Positions 1-5,334 of a stretch of 5,334 bases of DNA are shown here, in pieces. The notes beneath the pieces are model-generated. The model saw nothing but the letters and a program-made list of their open reading frames with translations, ran no database searches and was not told the DNA's origin. Source of the stretch: Myxococcales bacterium (GTDB lineage: Bacteria > Myxococcota_A > UBA9160 > SMWR01); contig JACZXC010000239.1 of NCBI GenBank assembly GCA_022571825.1, forward strand, positions 1-5,334, written 5' to 3'. Position numbers and translations under genes: made by a program. Numbering within the stretch: the first letter of the stretch is position 1; the number at the start of each line of letters is the position of its first letter.

Positions 1-1694
1 TGGGCGACCTGGCCGGAAGGATCTACAGCTGGAACACCGTCGGGTCGCTGCTCGGCGCCCTCCTCAGCGGCTATGCCCTGCTCTTCTGGCTCGATCTCGA
101 CGACGTGTTTCGCATCGGCCTGGGAGCCGCCGCGATCGCGGCCCTGGCAACGACCTCGAGGGCCCTGAACCGGAGAGGCGCCATCGCCTGGGCGCTGCTG
201 CCCGGTCTCCTGGCCATCGGATGGCTGCCCGATTGGTCGCCCGAGCGACTCTCCTCCGGTCTGTTTCGCCACCGAGCGCCGCGAAAGGGAACCTACCAGG
301 CACCGGAGGCCGTCTTCGGTTCGCCGGGGAACATCGAGTTCTACACCGACGACCCGACCGCCTCGGTGGCGGTGCATGAAGTCCGCGATTCCGATGGAAT
401 ACTCCACCGCTCCATCCTGAACAACGGGAAGTCGGACGGCGACATGCCCGGCGACTATGTGACCATGGCGCTCGCCGGCCTGCTCCCGGCTCTGTTCGCG
501 GCCGAGCCCAAGCGCGCTTTCGTCATCGGCTTGGGAACCGGCGTGACCGCGGGGGAGCTCGGGGCCCTCGACGAAATCCGAGAGGTCGTGGTCGCGGAGA
601 TCTCCGACGGCGTGATCGAAGCGGCGCCCTTCTTCGACTTCGGCAATCAGAACGTCACCCAGAACCCGAAGATTCGGATCGTCCGCGGCGACGCCTATCG
701 GACGCTGCGTCGAAGCGGAGCCGTGTTCGACGTCATCGCCTCAGAGCCCAGCAACCCCTGGGTCACCGGTGTCGAGATGCTCTTCAGTCGCGAATTCCTC
801 GAAATCGCCCGGAGCCGCCTCGCACCCGGGGGCGTCTACGCCCAGTGGTTCCATCTCTACGAGACCGATACCGACACCGTCTCGATGGTGTTTCGCACCT
901 ACGCCACCGTATTTGACCACGTGGCAGTCTGGTACGCCGTCGGGTCCGATCTGCTGCTGTTGGGGTTTCGGGATCCCCACCTCGCCCTCGACGTGGGTCG
1001 ATTGGCGAAGCGCAGTCGGCGGCGAGACTTCGCAATGGGATTGGGTCGCTGTGGTATCCAGACCGTGGCCGCGCTTCTCGCTCACGAGCTGCTGCCACTG
1101 GGGGTGATCAACGCGACGCCCTTTCCCGGGGTCGTTCACTCGCTGCTCCATCCGCGCCTCAGCCACCTCGCAGCAAAGGCGTTCTTCCGGGGCGGCGGCG
1201 GCTCTCTACCGATCTTGCTGAGCCCGAAGGCGGCGCGCGTCGGGGCAAGCAACTCGCTGGTACGCCGTTTCGCCGCCATGCGGGGTGGATTCGGCCAGAA
1301 CCAGTGGCAACAGCTGGTAGCGGAGACGTGCGAGTACCGCGGCAGCCAATGCCTGACGCTTCTGGCCGAGTGGACGGTTCGAATGCCCGAATCGCGCGCG
1401 CGCCAGCAGATCATCGCCCACATCCGCGAGAACCCGATTCTGTCGGATCGGACCCGACTCTCCCTCCTCGAACCCCTGACACGCCTGTATGGCAACGGCG
1501 GAGAGGAAGCGGCGAACCCGCTGAAGGCCGCGAACGAGGCCACCGATCGATTCATCCGCTACTACCACCACTCGGCTCCCTTCGATCGCCAGCACCTGAC
1601 GCGGCTGTGGAGGCGGTGCGAAAACAATGCGGGCCAGGCTCACCGCTGTCACCGGGCCCGCGCCCGCGCCGAGAAGACCCTCGGGCCGCTCTAG
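1..1694 (+). CDS. Fused MFS/spermidine synthase-like membrane protein, 5'-truncated
   Basis: This is the C-terminal 563 residues of a larger protein. The frame is open from base 3, so the GTG at 105 is internal and not the start. The first residues carry the signature G-R-I-Y-x-W-N-T-x-G-x-x-x-G, typical of the membrane half of fused MFS/spermidine synthase proteins. About three hydrophobic segments follow (roughly bases 42-98, 108-167 and 177-230). A Rossmann SAM-binding fold comes next: GLGTGVTAG at 528-554, an acidic EIS motif near 597-605, RGD at about 684-692, and DVIASEPSNPW at 729-761. In true spermidine synthases the last motif is D-x-x-x-x-D-x-x-D-P. Here the catalytic Asp is Glu and the second Asp is Asn, as is common in this fused family, so canonical aminopropyl transfer is doubtful. 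The last ~230 residues are a poorly recognisable, helix-rich tail with four paired cysteines. The gene ends with TAG, convergent with and 18 nt from the next gene. Family assignment is strong; substrate is unknown. Confidence 0.88.
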   Translation, partial: GDLAGRIYSWNTVGSLLGALLSGYALLFWLDLDDVFRIGLGAAAIAALATTSRALNRRGAIAWALLPGLLAIGWLPDWSPERLSSGLFRHRAPRKGTYQAPEAVFGSPGNIEFYTDDPTASVAVHEVRDSDGILHRSILNNGKSDGDMPGDYVTMALAGLLPALFAAEPKRAFVIGLGTGVTAGELGALDEIREVVVAEISDGVIEAAPFFDFGNQNVTQNPKIRIVRGDAYRTLRRSGAVFDVIASEPSNPWVTGVEMLFSREFLEIARSRLAPGGVYAQWFHLYETDTDTVSMVFRTYATVFDHVAVWYAVGSDLLLLGFRDPHLALDVGRLAKRSRRRDFAMGLGRCGIQTVAALLAHELLPLGVINATPFPGVVHSLLHPRLSHLAAKAFFRGGGGSLPILLSPKAARVGASNSLVRRFAAMRGGFGQNQWQQLVAETCEYRGSQCLTLLAEWTVRMPESRARQQIIAHIRENPILSDRTRLSLLEPLTRLYGNGGEEAANPLKAANEATDRFIRYYHHSAPFDRQHLTRLWRRCENNAGQAHRCHRARARAEKTLGPL

Positions 1695-1695
1695 G

Positions 1696-1719
1696 CAGCT
1701 GGAAGCTGGGCGCTAGCGC
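1696..1719. terminator. Inverted repeats between convergent genes, possible terminator
   Basis: CAGCT-GGA-AGCTG (1696-1708) is a perfect 5-bp stem with a 3-nt loop. It is followed at once by the 10-bp palindrome GCGCTAGCGC (1710-1719), which contains the stop codon of the minus-strand gene. The position between two converging genes fits a bidirectional transcription end. No T-tract follows on either strand and the stems are short, so this is not a classical intrinsic terminator. It may be chance in GC-rich DNA. Confidence 0.25.
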
Positions 1720-3869
1720 GTTCTGGAGAGTCGACGGACCCGGCGCTGCAAACGCTCGACCAGTGTCGCGTCTCCCACTGCCTCGGCCCTCTTCAGGGCC
1801 TCCTGCGCTGTGATCAGAGCGTCCTCCCAGCGACCCGCCGCGTCATAGGCCACGGCCAATGTATCGAGGATCGCCGGGTTCAGCCGTCCGGTAGCCTCCG
1901 CGGCTTCGCTGGCCAACGCGATGGCTTCCTCGACGCCCCCCTCGGGAACCGGCTTGCCAGTGGCCAGCAGCCAAGCCAGGTTGTTCAGCAACGTGGGCTG
2001 GCGTTGGCCCAGCCGGGCTGCCGCACGAAAGGCGCTGATCGCCTCGACCTGGCGATTGGAATCGAGCAACGCGCGCCCAAGCTCGGCGTGGACCCACGAC
2101 AGATCCGGTTCGAGCGCCAGGGCTCGCCGGAACGCGTCGACCGCGCCATGGATGTCGCCGGAGCGGAAGAGCGCGGTTCCCAGCCGGCCATGCACCTCCG
2201 CGCGATCCGGGTCGAGGCGGATGGCCTCGCGATAGCGCGCGACCGCCGCCTCGAGCTTTCCCGCCCGGAGGAGCGTGAATCCGAGTGCACTGTGCAGACC
2301 CGCCGACCCGGGTCGAATCCGAATCAGCTTCCGGTACTTGGCCTCCGCCTGCTCGAACCGGTCGAGCTGCAAGAGAACGTCGGCCAACGCGGTGAGCCAG
2401 CGGGTTGACTCGGGCTCGCCATCGAGGGCGGCGCGGTAATGGGCCCGTGCATCCAGGGGCCTCTTCTGCGCCACGCGAACGTCGCCCAACAGGCCGTGGG
2501 CGATCGGGCCCCCCGGCGCGAGGCGAACCGCCACCAAGAAGTGGGCGGCGGCTTCATCGAGGCGATCGGCGGAGGCGAATGCCAGGCCGAGGTTGGTGTG
2601 GGCAACGTGGTTGCGCTCGGTCACGCGCAGGGAGTGTTCGAAGAGTGTGAAGCTGTCCCTCCAGATGCGAACCTGTGCCCCGGTGCCGATGGCCAGTGCG
2701 AGAACCGCGGAGATGCCCAGACCGGCCACGGCCCGGGCGCATCCGCGGCCGCGGGCGGCGATCTCGCCGGCACCCCACGCCACGGACGCGGCCAGTCCGA
2801 TCAGGGGAAGATAGGTGTATCGGTCGGCCATCCCGGCCTGTCCGACCTGGATCAGACCGATCACCGGGACGAGTCCACCGACGAACCAGAACCAACCCAC
2901 GGCCCAGTACGGCCGGCGCCGAAGCGCCGCCACGACGGCGATCGAGATCGTCGAAAGCAGGATTGCCGAGGCGACGACCTGACCCGGAGTGAGGGTGTGA
3001 CCCGGATGGGGATAGAAAACCGACAGGCCCCGCGGCCAGAACGCCTTGGCGAGGTACTCGACCCCGGCCACCAGCGCATTCTCCACTCGCAGTCCCAGCG
3101 AATAGAGTTCGAAGGACTGAACCGTTCCCCCGGTCTGCTGGGCGAGATAGGTGACCGCGCTGGCGACCGCCACCAAACCGAAGAGCGGGAGCTTCTCGAC
3201 AACGGCGCGCCGGATGCGCCCGGGATCCCAACGCTCCGGCTCCCCCGGGCGACGCAGCCGACCCCCGGGCCATTCGTCGAGAAGCAGCATGACGAAAGGC
3301 AGAGTCACGAGGGTCGGCTTGGCCATGAGCCCGAGGGCGAGCCACGCGAAGACCGCCACGCGGGTGCGCCGATTGTGGGACACGCGGGTCGACCGCTCGT
3401 AGGCGAGCAGCGCGAGCAGCGCGAACAGTCCGCTGAGAACGTCCTTTCGAGCCGCCGCCCAGGCGACGGATTCGACGTGCAGAGGGTGCAGCGCAAAGAC
3501 CGCCGCCACGAACGCCGACGCCCAGATCGATCGGGTCATGCGCGCGAACAGCAGAAAGACCAGTACGCCGTTTGCGCAGTGGAGAAGCAGATTCGTGAGA
3601 TGGAATCCCCACGGCTCGACTCCGAAAAGTTCCGTGTCGAGCATCCAGGAAAGGCGCGTCAAGGGGAACCAGTTCGCCCCGTGAAATGCGGTGACCGCCC
3701 AGGTCACGCTCTCGCGAGTCAGACCCATGCGGACGAAGTGGTTGTTGGTGATATAGAGGTCATCGTCGTAGTTGACGAACGAGTTCTGGAGCACCGGGAG
3801 GTAGACCGCGAGTGTGGCTGCCGCGAGGAGGATGGCTACCGGGGCCTTCCGCGAGAACCTGGAACCCAT
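1713..3869 (-). CDS. TMTC-like GT-C membrane glycosyltransferase with C-terminal TPR array
   Basis: This 718-residue protein has two halves. Residues 1 to about 400 are polytopic, with about ten hydrophobic segments (near 10-27, 90-109, 115-131, 144-157, 171-197, 227-244, 297-316, 322-341, 351-369, 378-396). After the first segment comes FVNYDDDLYITNN (31-43), an acidic loop placed like the catalytic Asp of GT-C enzymes. Further family landmarks are NWFPLTRLSWMLD (66-78), HPLHVESVAWAAARKDVLS (128-146), MAKPTLVTLPF (182-192), YLAKAFWPRGLSVFYPHP (272-289) and MADRYTYLPL (347-356). These match the bacterial relatives of eukaryotic TMTC O-mannosyltransferases (DUF1736 type). Residues 424-700 form about eight TPR units of ~34 residues; the seventh is longer (about 625-665). 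By family analogy it would move a sugar from a polyprenyl-phosphate donor to a protein or glycan on the periplasmic side, with the TPRs binding the acceptor; donor and acceptor cannot be read from sequence. The ATG at 3867-3869 is the only good start: no in-frame alternative lies just upstream, and the next Met is residue 48. It lacks a well-spaced Shine-Dalgarno. It lies 55 nt downstream of the PEP-CTERM gene, suggesting co-transcription. Confidence 0.87.
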   Translation of the reverse strand: MGSRFSRKAPVAILLAAATLAVYLPVLQNSFVNYDDDLYITNNHFVRMGLTRESVTWAVTAFHGANWFPLTRLSWMLDTELFGVEPWGFHLTNLLLHCANGVLVFLLFARMTRSIWASAFVAAVFALHPLHVESVAWAAARKDVLSGLFALLALLAYERSTRVSHNRRTRVAVFAWLALGLMAKPTLVTLPFVMLLLDEWPGGRLRRPGEPERWDPGRIRRAVVEKLPLFGLVAVASAVTYLAQQTGGTVQSFELYSLGLRVENALVAGVEYLAKAFWPRGLSVFYPHPGHTLTPGQVVASAILLSTISIAVVAALRRRPYWAVGWFWFVGGLVPVIGLIQVGQAGMADRYTYLPLIGLAASVAWGAGEIAARGRGCARAVAGLGISAVLALAIGTGAQVRIWRDSFTLFEHSLRVTERNHVAHTNLGLAFASADRLDEAAAHFLVAVRLAPGGPIAHGLLGDVRVAQKRPLDARAHYRAALDGEPESTRWLTALADVLLQLDRFEQAEAKYRKLIRIRPGSAGLHSALGFTLLRAGKLEAAVARYREAIRLDPDRAEVHGRLGTALFRSGDIHGAVDAFRRALALEPDLSWVHAELGRALLDSNRQVEAISAFRAAARLGQRQPTLLNNLAWLLATGKPVPEGGVEEAIALASEAAEATGRLNPAILDTLAVAYDAAGRWEDALITAQEALKRAEAVGDATLVERLQRRVRRLSRTR

Positions 3870-3884
3870 GCCCCGACCACGTAG

Positions 3885-3921
3885 CCACCTCTCCCCGGAT
3901 CCGCCAGCGAGTGGTAGGTGG
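3885..3921 (-). repeat. Inverted repeat in the leader of the glycosyltransferase gene
   Basis: CCACCT (3885-3890) and AGGTGG (3916-3921) are perfect 6-nt complements separated by 25 nt, in the 55-nt gap between the PEP-CTERM stop and the glycosyltransferase start. Read on the minus strand, the downstream arm belongs to the purine-rich run GGAGAGGTGG, the best Shine-Dalgarno-like run in the gap. It ends 15 nt before the ATG, which is farther than usual. A hairpin could in principle affect translation of the second gene. Chance is a serious alternative. Confidence 0.22.
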
Positions 3922-3924
3922 GGG

Positions 3925-4599
3925 TCAGATGTCGAGTTCGATCGGCTGGCGCGGATTCGAACGCCGGCGGCGGGAAGCCAGGCATGCCAGGCCTAGACCC
4001 ATCAGGGCCCCCGTCCCCGGCTCGGGCACCACCGGCGGCGGTGTCAGCTCCGCACCCCCACCGCCGCCGACGAAGTCGTCGAAGCGGACGCCGTTGCCGA
4101 AGGGAATCGGGCTCCGGAGAGGGTGGAGTTCAAAGAAATCGTTCCCGCCGACGGACGGTTCCACGACGGAGGTCGTGAGTACATCCTTGAAGACAACGGT
4201 TCGTACGAACTGATCGACCTCGTCCAGAACGATGGTGTCTCCGCGGTTGCGGGAGAAGCTCAGCAGCATGGCGAGGGCTCTCGCCCGGGGCGACGGGGTC
4301 AGATGGAAGGGAACCGACCGCACCCGAGGCGGGTCGATGTAGAACCGGCCCGGGACCACGCCCAGGGTGAACTCTCGGCGCACACGAAGAGGAGGCCGGA
4401 CTTCCGTCCGCGCCGACGCCACCACGATCGGTTGATTCGGGGCGACGGCGTGCTCGCTTCGCTCCGCGAGCTCGACACGCACCACTTCCGGGCTCAGGAA
4501 GCCCGCAACTACCGCGGCGGGGAAGAAAAGAAACAGCAGCCCTACGATTCGACGGTGCCATCGGGCCGAGCGCTTTGAGTGCGTGCTCGATTGGGGCAT
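3925..4599 (-). CDS. PEP-CTERM sorting domain-containing secreted protein
   Basis: This 224-residue protein is built for export and exosortase processing. A basic N-terminus (residues 1-17, ending RWHRR) precedes a hydrophobic core at 18-33, an Sec-type signal peptide with plausible cleavage near AVVAG (29-33). The C-terminus has the full PEP-CTERM signature: VPEPGT (191-196), a short hydrophobic helix (197-208) and the RRRR cluster (210-213). A Gly- and Pro-rich linker (about 178-190) precedes it. In this system exosortase cleaves the signal and the protein is displayed on or released from the surface, typically in bacteria that make exopolysaccharide. The central part (about 36-177) is Arg- and Val-rich and matches no domain I recognise. 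Unusually, 11 residues follow the Arg cluster, where most family members end within a few. The start is well supported: AAGGAG lies 6 nt before the ATG. The gene is first in a probable two-gene unit with the glycosyltransferase. Confidence 0.88.
   Translation of the reverse strand: MPQSSTHSKRSARWHRRIVGLLFLFFPAAVVAGFLSPEVVRVELAERSEHAVAPNQPIVVASARTEVRPPLRVRREFTLGVVPGRFYIDPPRVRSVPFHLTPSPRARALAMLLSFSRNRGDTIVLDEVDQFVRTVVFKDVLTTSVVEPSVGGNDFFELHPLRSPIPFGNGVRFDDFVGGGGGAELTPPPVVPEPGTGALMGLGLACLASRRRRSNPRQPIELDI
3961..4029 (-). other. PEP-CTERM exosortase recognition signal
   Basis: The coding stretch for residues 191-213 of the preceding protein gives VPEPGT, then a 12-residue hydrophobic stretch containing one Cys, then one Ser and four Arg. 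This is the tripartite signal recognised by exosortases of the EpsH family. The exosortase itself is not encoded in the window, so it must act in trans. Confidence 0.9.
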
Positions 4600-4605
4600 C
4601 GAGCG

Positions 4606-4611
4606 CTCCTT
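4606..4611 (-). promoter_or_regulatory. Shine-Dalgarno site of the PEP-CTERM gene
   Basis: Read on the minus strand this is AAGGAG, separated by 6 nt (CGCTCG) from the ATG at 4597-4599. It is the best ribosome binding site in the window and fixes the start of the PEP-CTERM protein. Confidence 0.75.
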
Positions 4612-4685
4612 CTCCGAGTCGGCCCGGGCGGCACAGTTTCCGCCGGACCCTGGGAGATCTATCGGCTCGCTGGATGCTGGTCTTG

Positions 4686-4712
4686 ACTCGAGTGCGAACT
4701 CGGAGCTACTCG
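4686..4712. repeat. Three ACTCG repeats with overlapping palindromes
   Basis: ACTCG occurs at 4686-4690, 4698-4702 and 4708-4712, with start-to-start spacing of 12 and 10 nt. The first copy is part of the 8-bp palindrome ACTCGAGT (4686-4693). CGAGT-GCGA-ACTCG (4689-4702) is a perfect inverted repeat with a 4-nt spacer. The cluster lies about 90-110 nt upstream of the PEP-CTERM start, a plausible place for an operator or activator site. No known regulator motif is recognised. Confidence 0.35.
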
Positions 4713-4713
4713 C

Positions 4714-4725
4714 TGACGCACGTCA
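4714..4725. repeat. Palindromic site TGACG-CA-CGTCA
   Basis: This is a perfect inverted repeat of 5-bp arms with a 2-bp spacer, immediately beside the ACTCG cluster and about 115-126 nt upstream of the PEP-CTERM start. Its symmetry and place fit a binding site for a dimeric regulator, but I cannot name one. Confidence 0.35.
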
Positions 4726-4733
4726 CACGCAGA

Positions 4734-4774
4734 ACCCGACGCCGGCCGGAAACGAACCCGCAAGAGACCCGCAA
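4734..4774. repeat. ACCCG direct repeats at 22- and 11-nt spacing
   Basis: ACCCG starts at 4734, 4756 and 4767. The last two copies extend to the identical octamer ACCCGCAA (4756-4763 and 4767-4774). The spacings of 22 and 11 nt place all copies on about the same face of the helix, as in some iteron-like activator sites. Short C-rich words recur readily in GC-rich DNA, so chance is possible. Confidence 0.28.
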
Positions 4775-4814
4775 CAACCAGAACCGGGGGCAGCGCGGGG
4801 TCCGATGGGTGCTG

Positions 4815-5334
4815 TCAATCGTCGGAAGATGCCGCCGGCCGCCAAAGACCGGACTCCGCCAGCGCACGCGCGAAGAGACGGTTTCCATACGCGTTGAGGT
4901 GGTTATCGTTCACCCAGAAAAGATCCGCGGGTTCGCGATGGTCTTCTTCGAGCATCCGTTTCATGGCGGGCACGACGTCGACGATCTCCAGGGAAATGTC
5001 ACCCAGCCAGCGCTTCAGGAGATTCAGACTTCCATCGATGCGGCGTCGCGGCGGAACTGGAACGACGACCAGACGGCAGTCGCAGCTGCGCGATAGTTCC
5101 AGCAGATCTCGGAAGATGCCGCGGACGCCCGAACGTCTCCGGTTCTTCACCGCTTCGGTGATCTCGAGCTCCGCCGCGGTCGGCTGGACAAAGTGGAGAC
5201 GAAACAGGTTGTTCCTCGAGACGACAAAAAACACGAGGCGAACCAGATAGGAATGATCGAAGATCCACCGCGTGGTTCGCCTGCGGAGATGTTCATCCAC
5301 CCGCCCTCTCAACACCATTCGCTGAAGTTCGTCC
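4815..5334 (-). CDS. SGNH/GDSL-type hydrolase, C-terminal part (5' end outside window)
   Basis: The frame is open to the window edge, so the ATG at 5316-5318 is probably internal; five more in-frame codons are visible upstream of it. The 172 visible residues lack the N-terminal GDS nucleophile block, which should lie outside the window. Near the C-terminus, DLFWVNDNHLNAYGN contains the D-x-H pair of SGNH block V (D at 4905-4907, H at 4899-4901), followed by the usual N-x-x-G and a final helix. Before it are a hydrophobic-aromatic stretch beginning DHSYLVRLVFF and a buried strand RLVVVPVP, both typical of the fold. SGNH proteins of this kind are esterases, lipases or sugar O-acetyl transfer/removal enzymes, often linked to surface polysaccharides and MBOAT acyltransferases. 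The substrate cannot be read from this fragment. The gene ends with TGA, 215 nt before the PEP-CTERM gene on the same strand. Confidence 0.75.
   Translation of the reverse strand, partial: DELQRMVLRGRVDEHLRRRTTRWIFDHSYLVRLVFFVVSRNNLFRLHFVQPTAAELEITEAVKNRRRSGVRGIFRDLLELSRSCDCRLVVVPVPPRRRIDGSLNLLKRWLGDISLEIVDVVPAMKRMLEEDHREPADLFWVNDNHLNAYGNRLFARALAESGLWRPAASSDD

Larger units (their letters stand above)
4600..4814 (-). promoter_or_regulatory. Noncoding upstream region of the PEP-CTERM gene
   Basis: These 215 nt lie between the end of the SGNH hydrolase gene and the start of the PEP-CTERM gene, both on the minus strand. No convincing protein frame or RNA gene is seen. The size and place suggest a promoter region for the PEP-CTERM/glycosyltransferase pair. 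I could not find a clear sigma-70 -35/-10 pair or a GG-N10-GC sigma-54 element on the minus strand. The region holds several short repeats, listed separately, and a small inverted repeat GGCGG-N8-CCGCC (4627-4644) in the probable 5' leader. Confidence 0.5.

Noticed and set aside
105..107. GTG as the start of the spermidine synthase-like gene
   Set aside because: The frame is open upstream to the window edge and codes for the conserved G-x-x-Y-x-x-N-T-x-G family signature, so the true start is outside the window.
2554..3612. A 352-codon open frame on the minus strand
   Set aside because: It is a shifted frame inside the glycosyltransferase gene, whose own frame carries clear membrane, DDD and TPR features.
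2439..3884. A 481-codon open frame on the plus strand
   Set aside because: It lies wholly antisense to the glycosyltransferase gene, is rich in Arg, Gly, Glu and Pro with no domain or membrane pattern, and arises from the GC-skewed codon use of the real gene.
4683..4712. TTGACT-N18-TACTCG, a sigma-70-like pair on the plus strand
   Set aside because: The -10 match is poor and no plus-strand gene follows; both downstream genes are on the minus strand.
4706..4888. A 60-codon minus-strand frame overlapping the end of the SGNH gene
   Set aside because: It is Arg-rich, mostly a shifted frame of the hydrolase C-terminus, and shows no family features.
4575..5096. Plus-strand open frames spanning the noncoding region (also 4583-4897)
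   Set aside because: They overlap two well-supported minus-strand genes in antisense and show low-complexity Arg/Ser/Pro composition with no recognisable domain.

Overview
The window is GC-rich, densely coding DNA with a strong G/C bias at third codon positions. It most likely comes from a Gram-negative bacterium with a PEP-CTERM/exosortase surface-protein system. The mix of a PEP-CTERM protein, a TMTC-like TPR glycosyltransferase, a fused MFS/spermidine synthase-like protein and an SGNH hydrolase recalls deltaproteobacterial-type lineages (Myxococcota, Binatia-like) or Planctomycetes. No rRNA or other taxonomic marker is present, so this placement is inference only.

Layout: (1) Bases 1-1694, plus strand: the 3' part of a membrane protein of the fused MFS/spermidine synthase type, with its 5' end outside the window. 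(2) A gap of only 18 nt, holding small inverted repeats, separates it from a convergent gene. (3) Bases 1713-3869, minus strand: a 718-residue polytopic membrane protein. Its N-terminal half resembles TMTC/PMT-type GT-C glycosyltransferases and its C-terminal half holds about eight TPR units. (4) Bases 3925-4599, minus strand: a 224-residue secreted protein with a clear C-terminal PEP-CTERM sorting signal, 55 nt upstream of the glycosyltransferase gene and probably co-transcribed with it. (5) Bases 4600-4814: a 215-nt noncoding region, the probable promoter region of the PEP-CTERM/glycosyltransferase pair, with several short repeated and palindromic elements. (6) Bases 4815-5334, minus strand: the C-terminal part of an SGNH/GDSL-type hydrolase or esterase, cut by the window edge.

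The three minus-strand genes suggest cell-surface work: an exosortase-sorted surface protein, a membrane glycosyltransferase that could decorate it or a lipid-linked glycan, and an SGNH-fold enzyme of a class often acting on acylated surface sugars. This linkage is inferred from gene order and family knowledge. No exosortase gene is visible. I found no CRISPR array, RNA gene, transposon or integrase. The window looks like an ordinary chromosomal region. Its most interesting elements are the PEP-CTERM/TMTC-like pair, the altered active-site motif in the spermidine synthase-like domain, and the repeat-rich region upstream of the PEP-CTERM gene.
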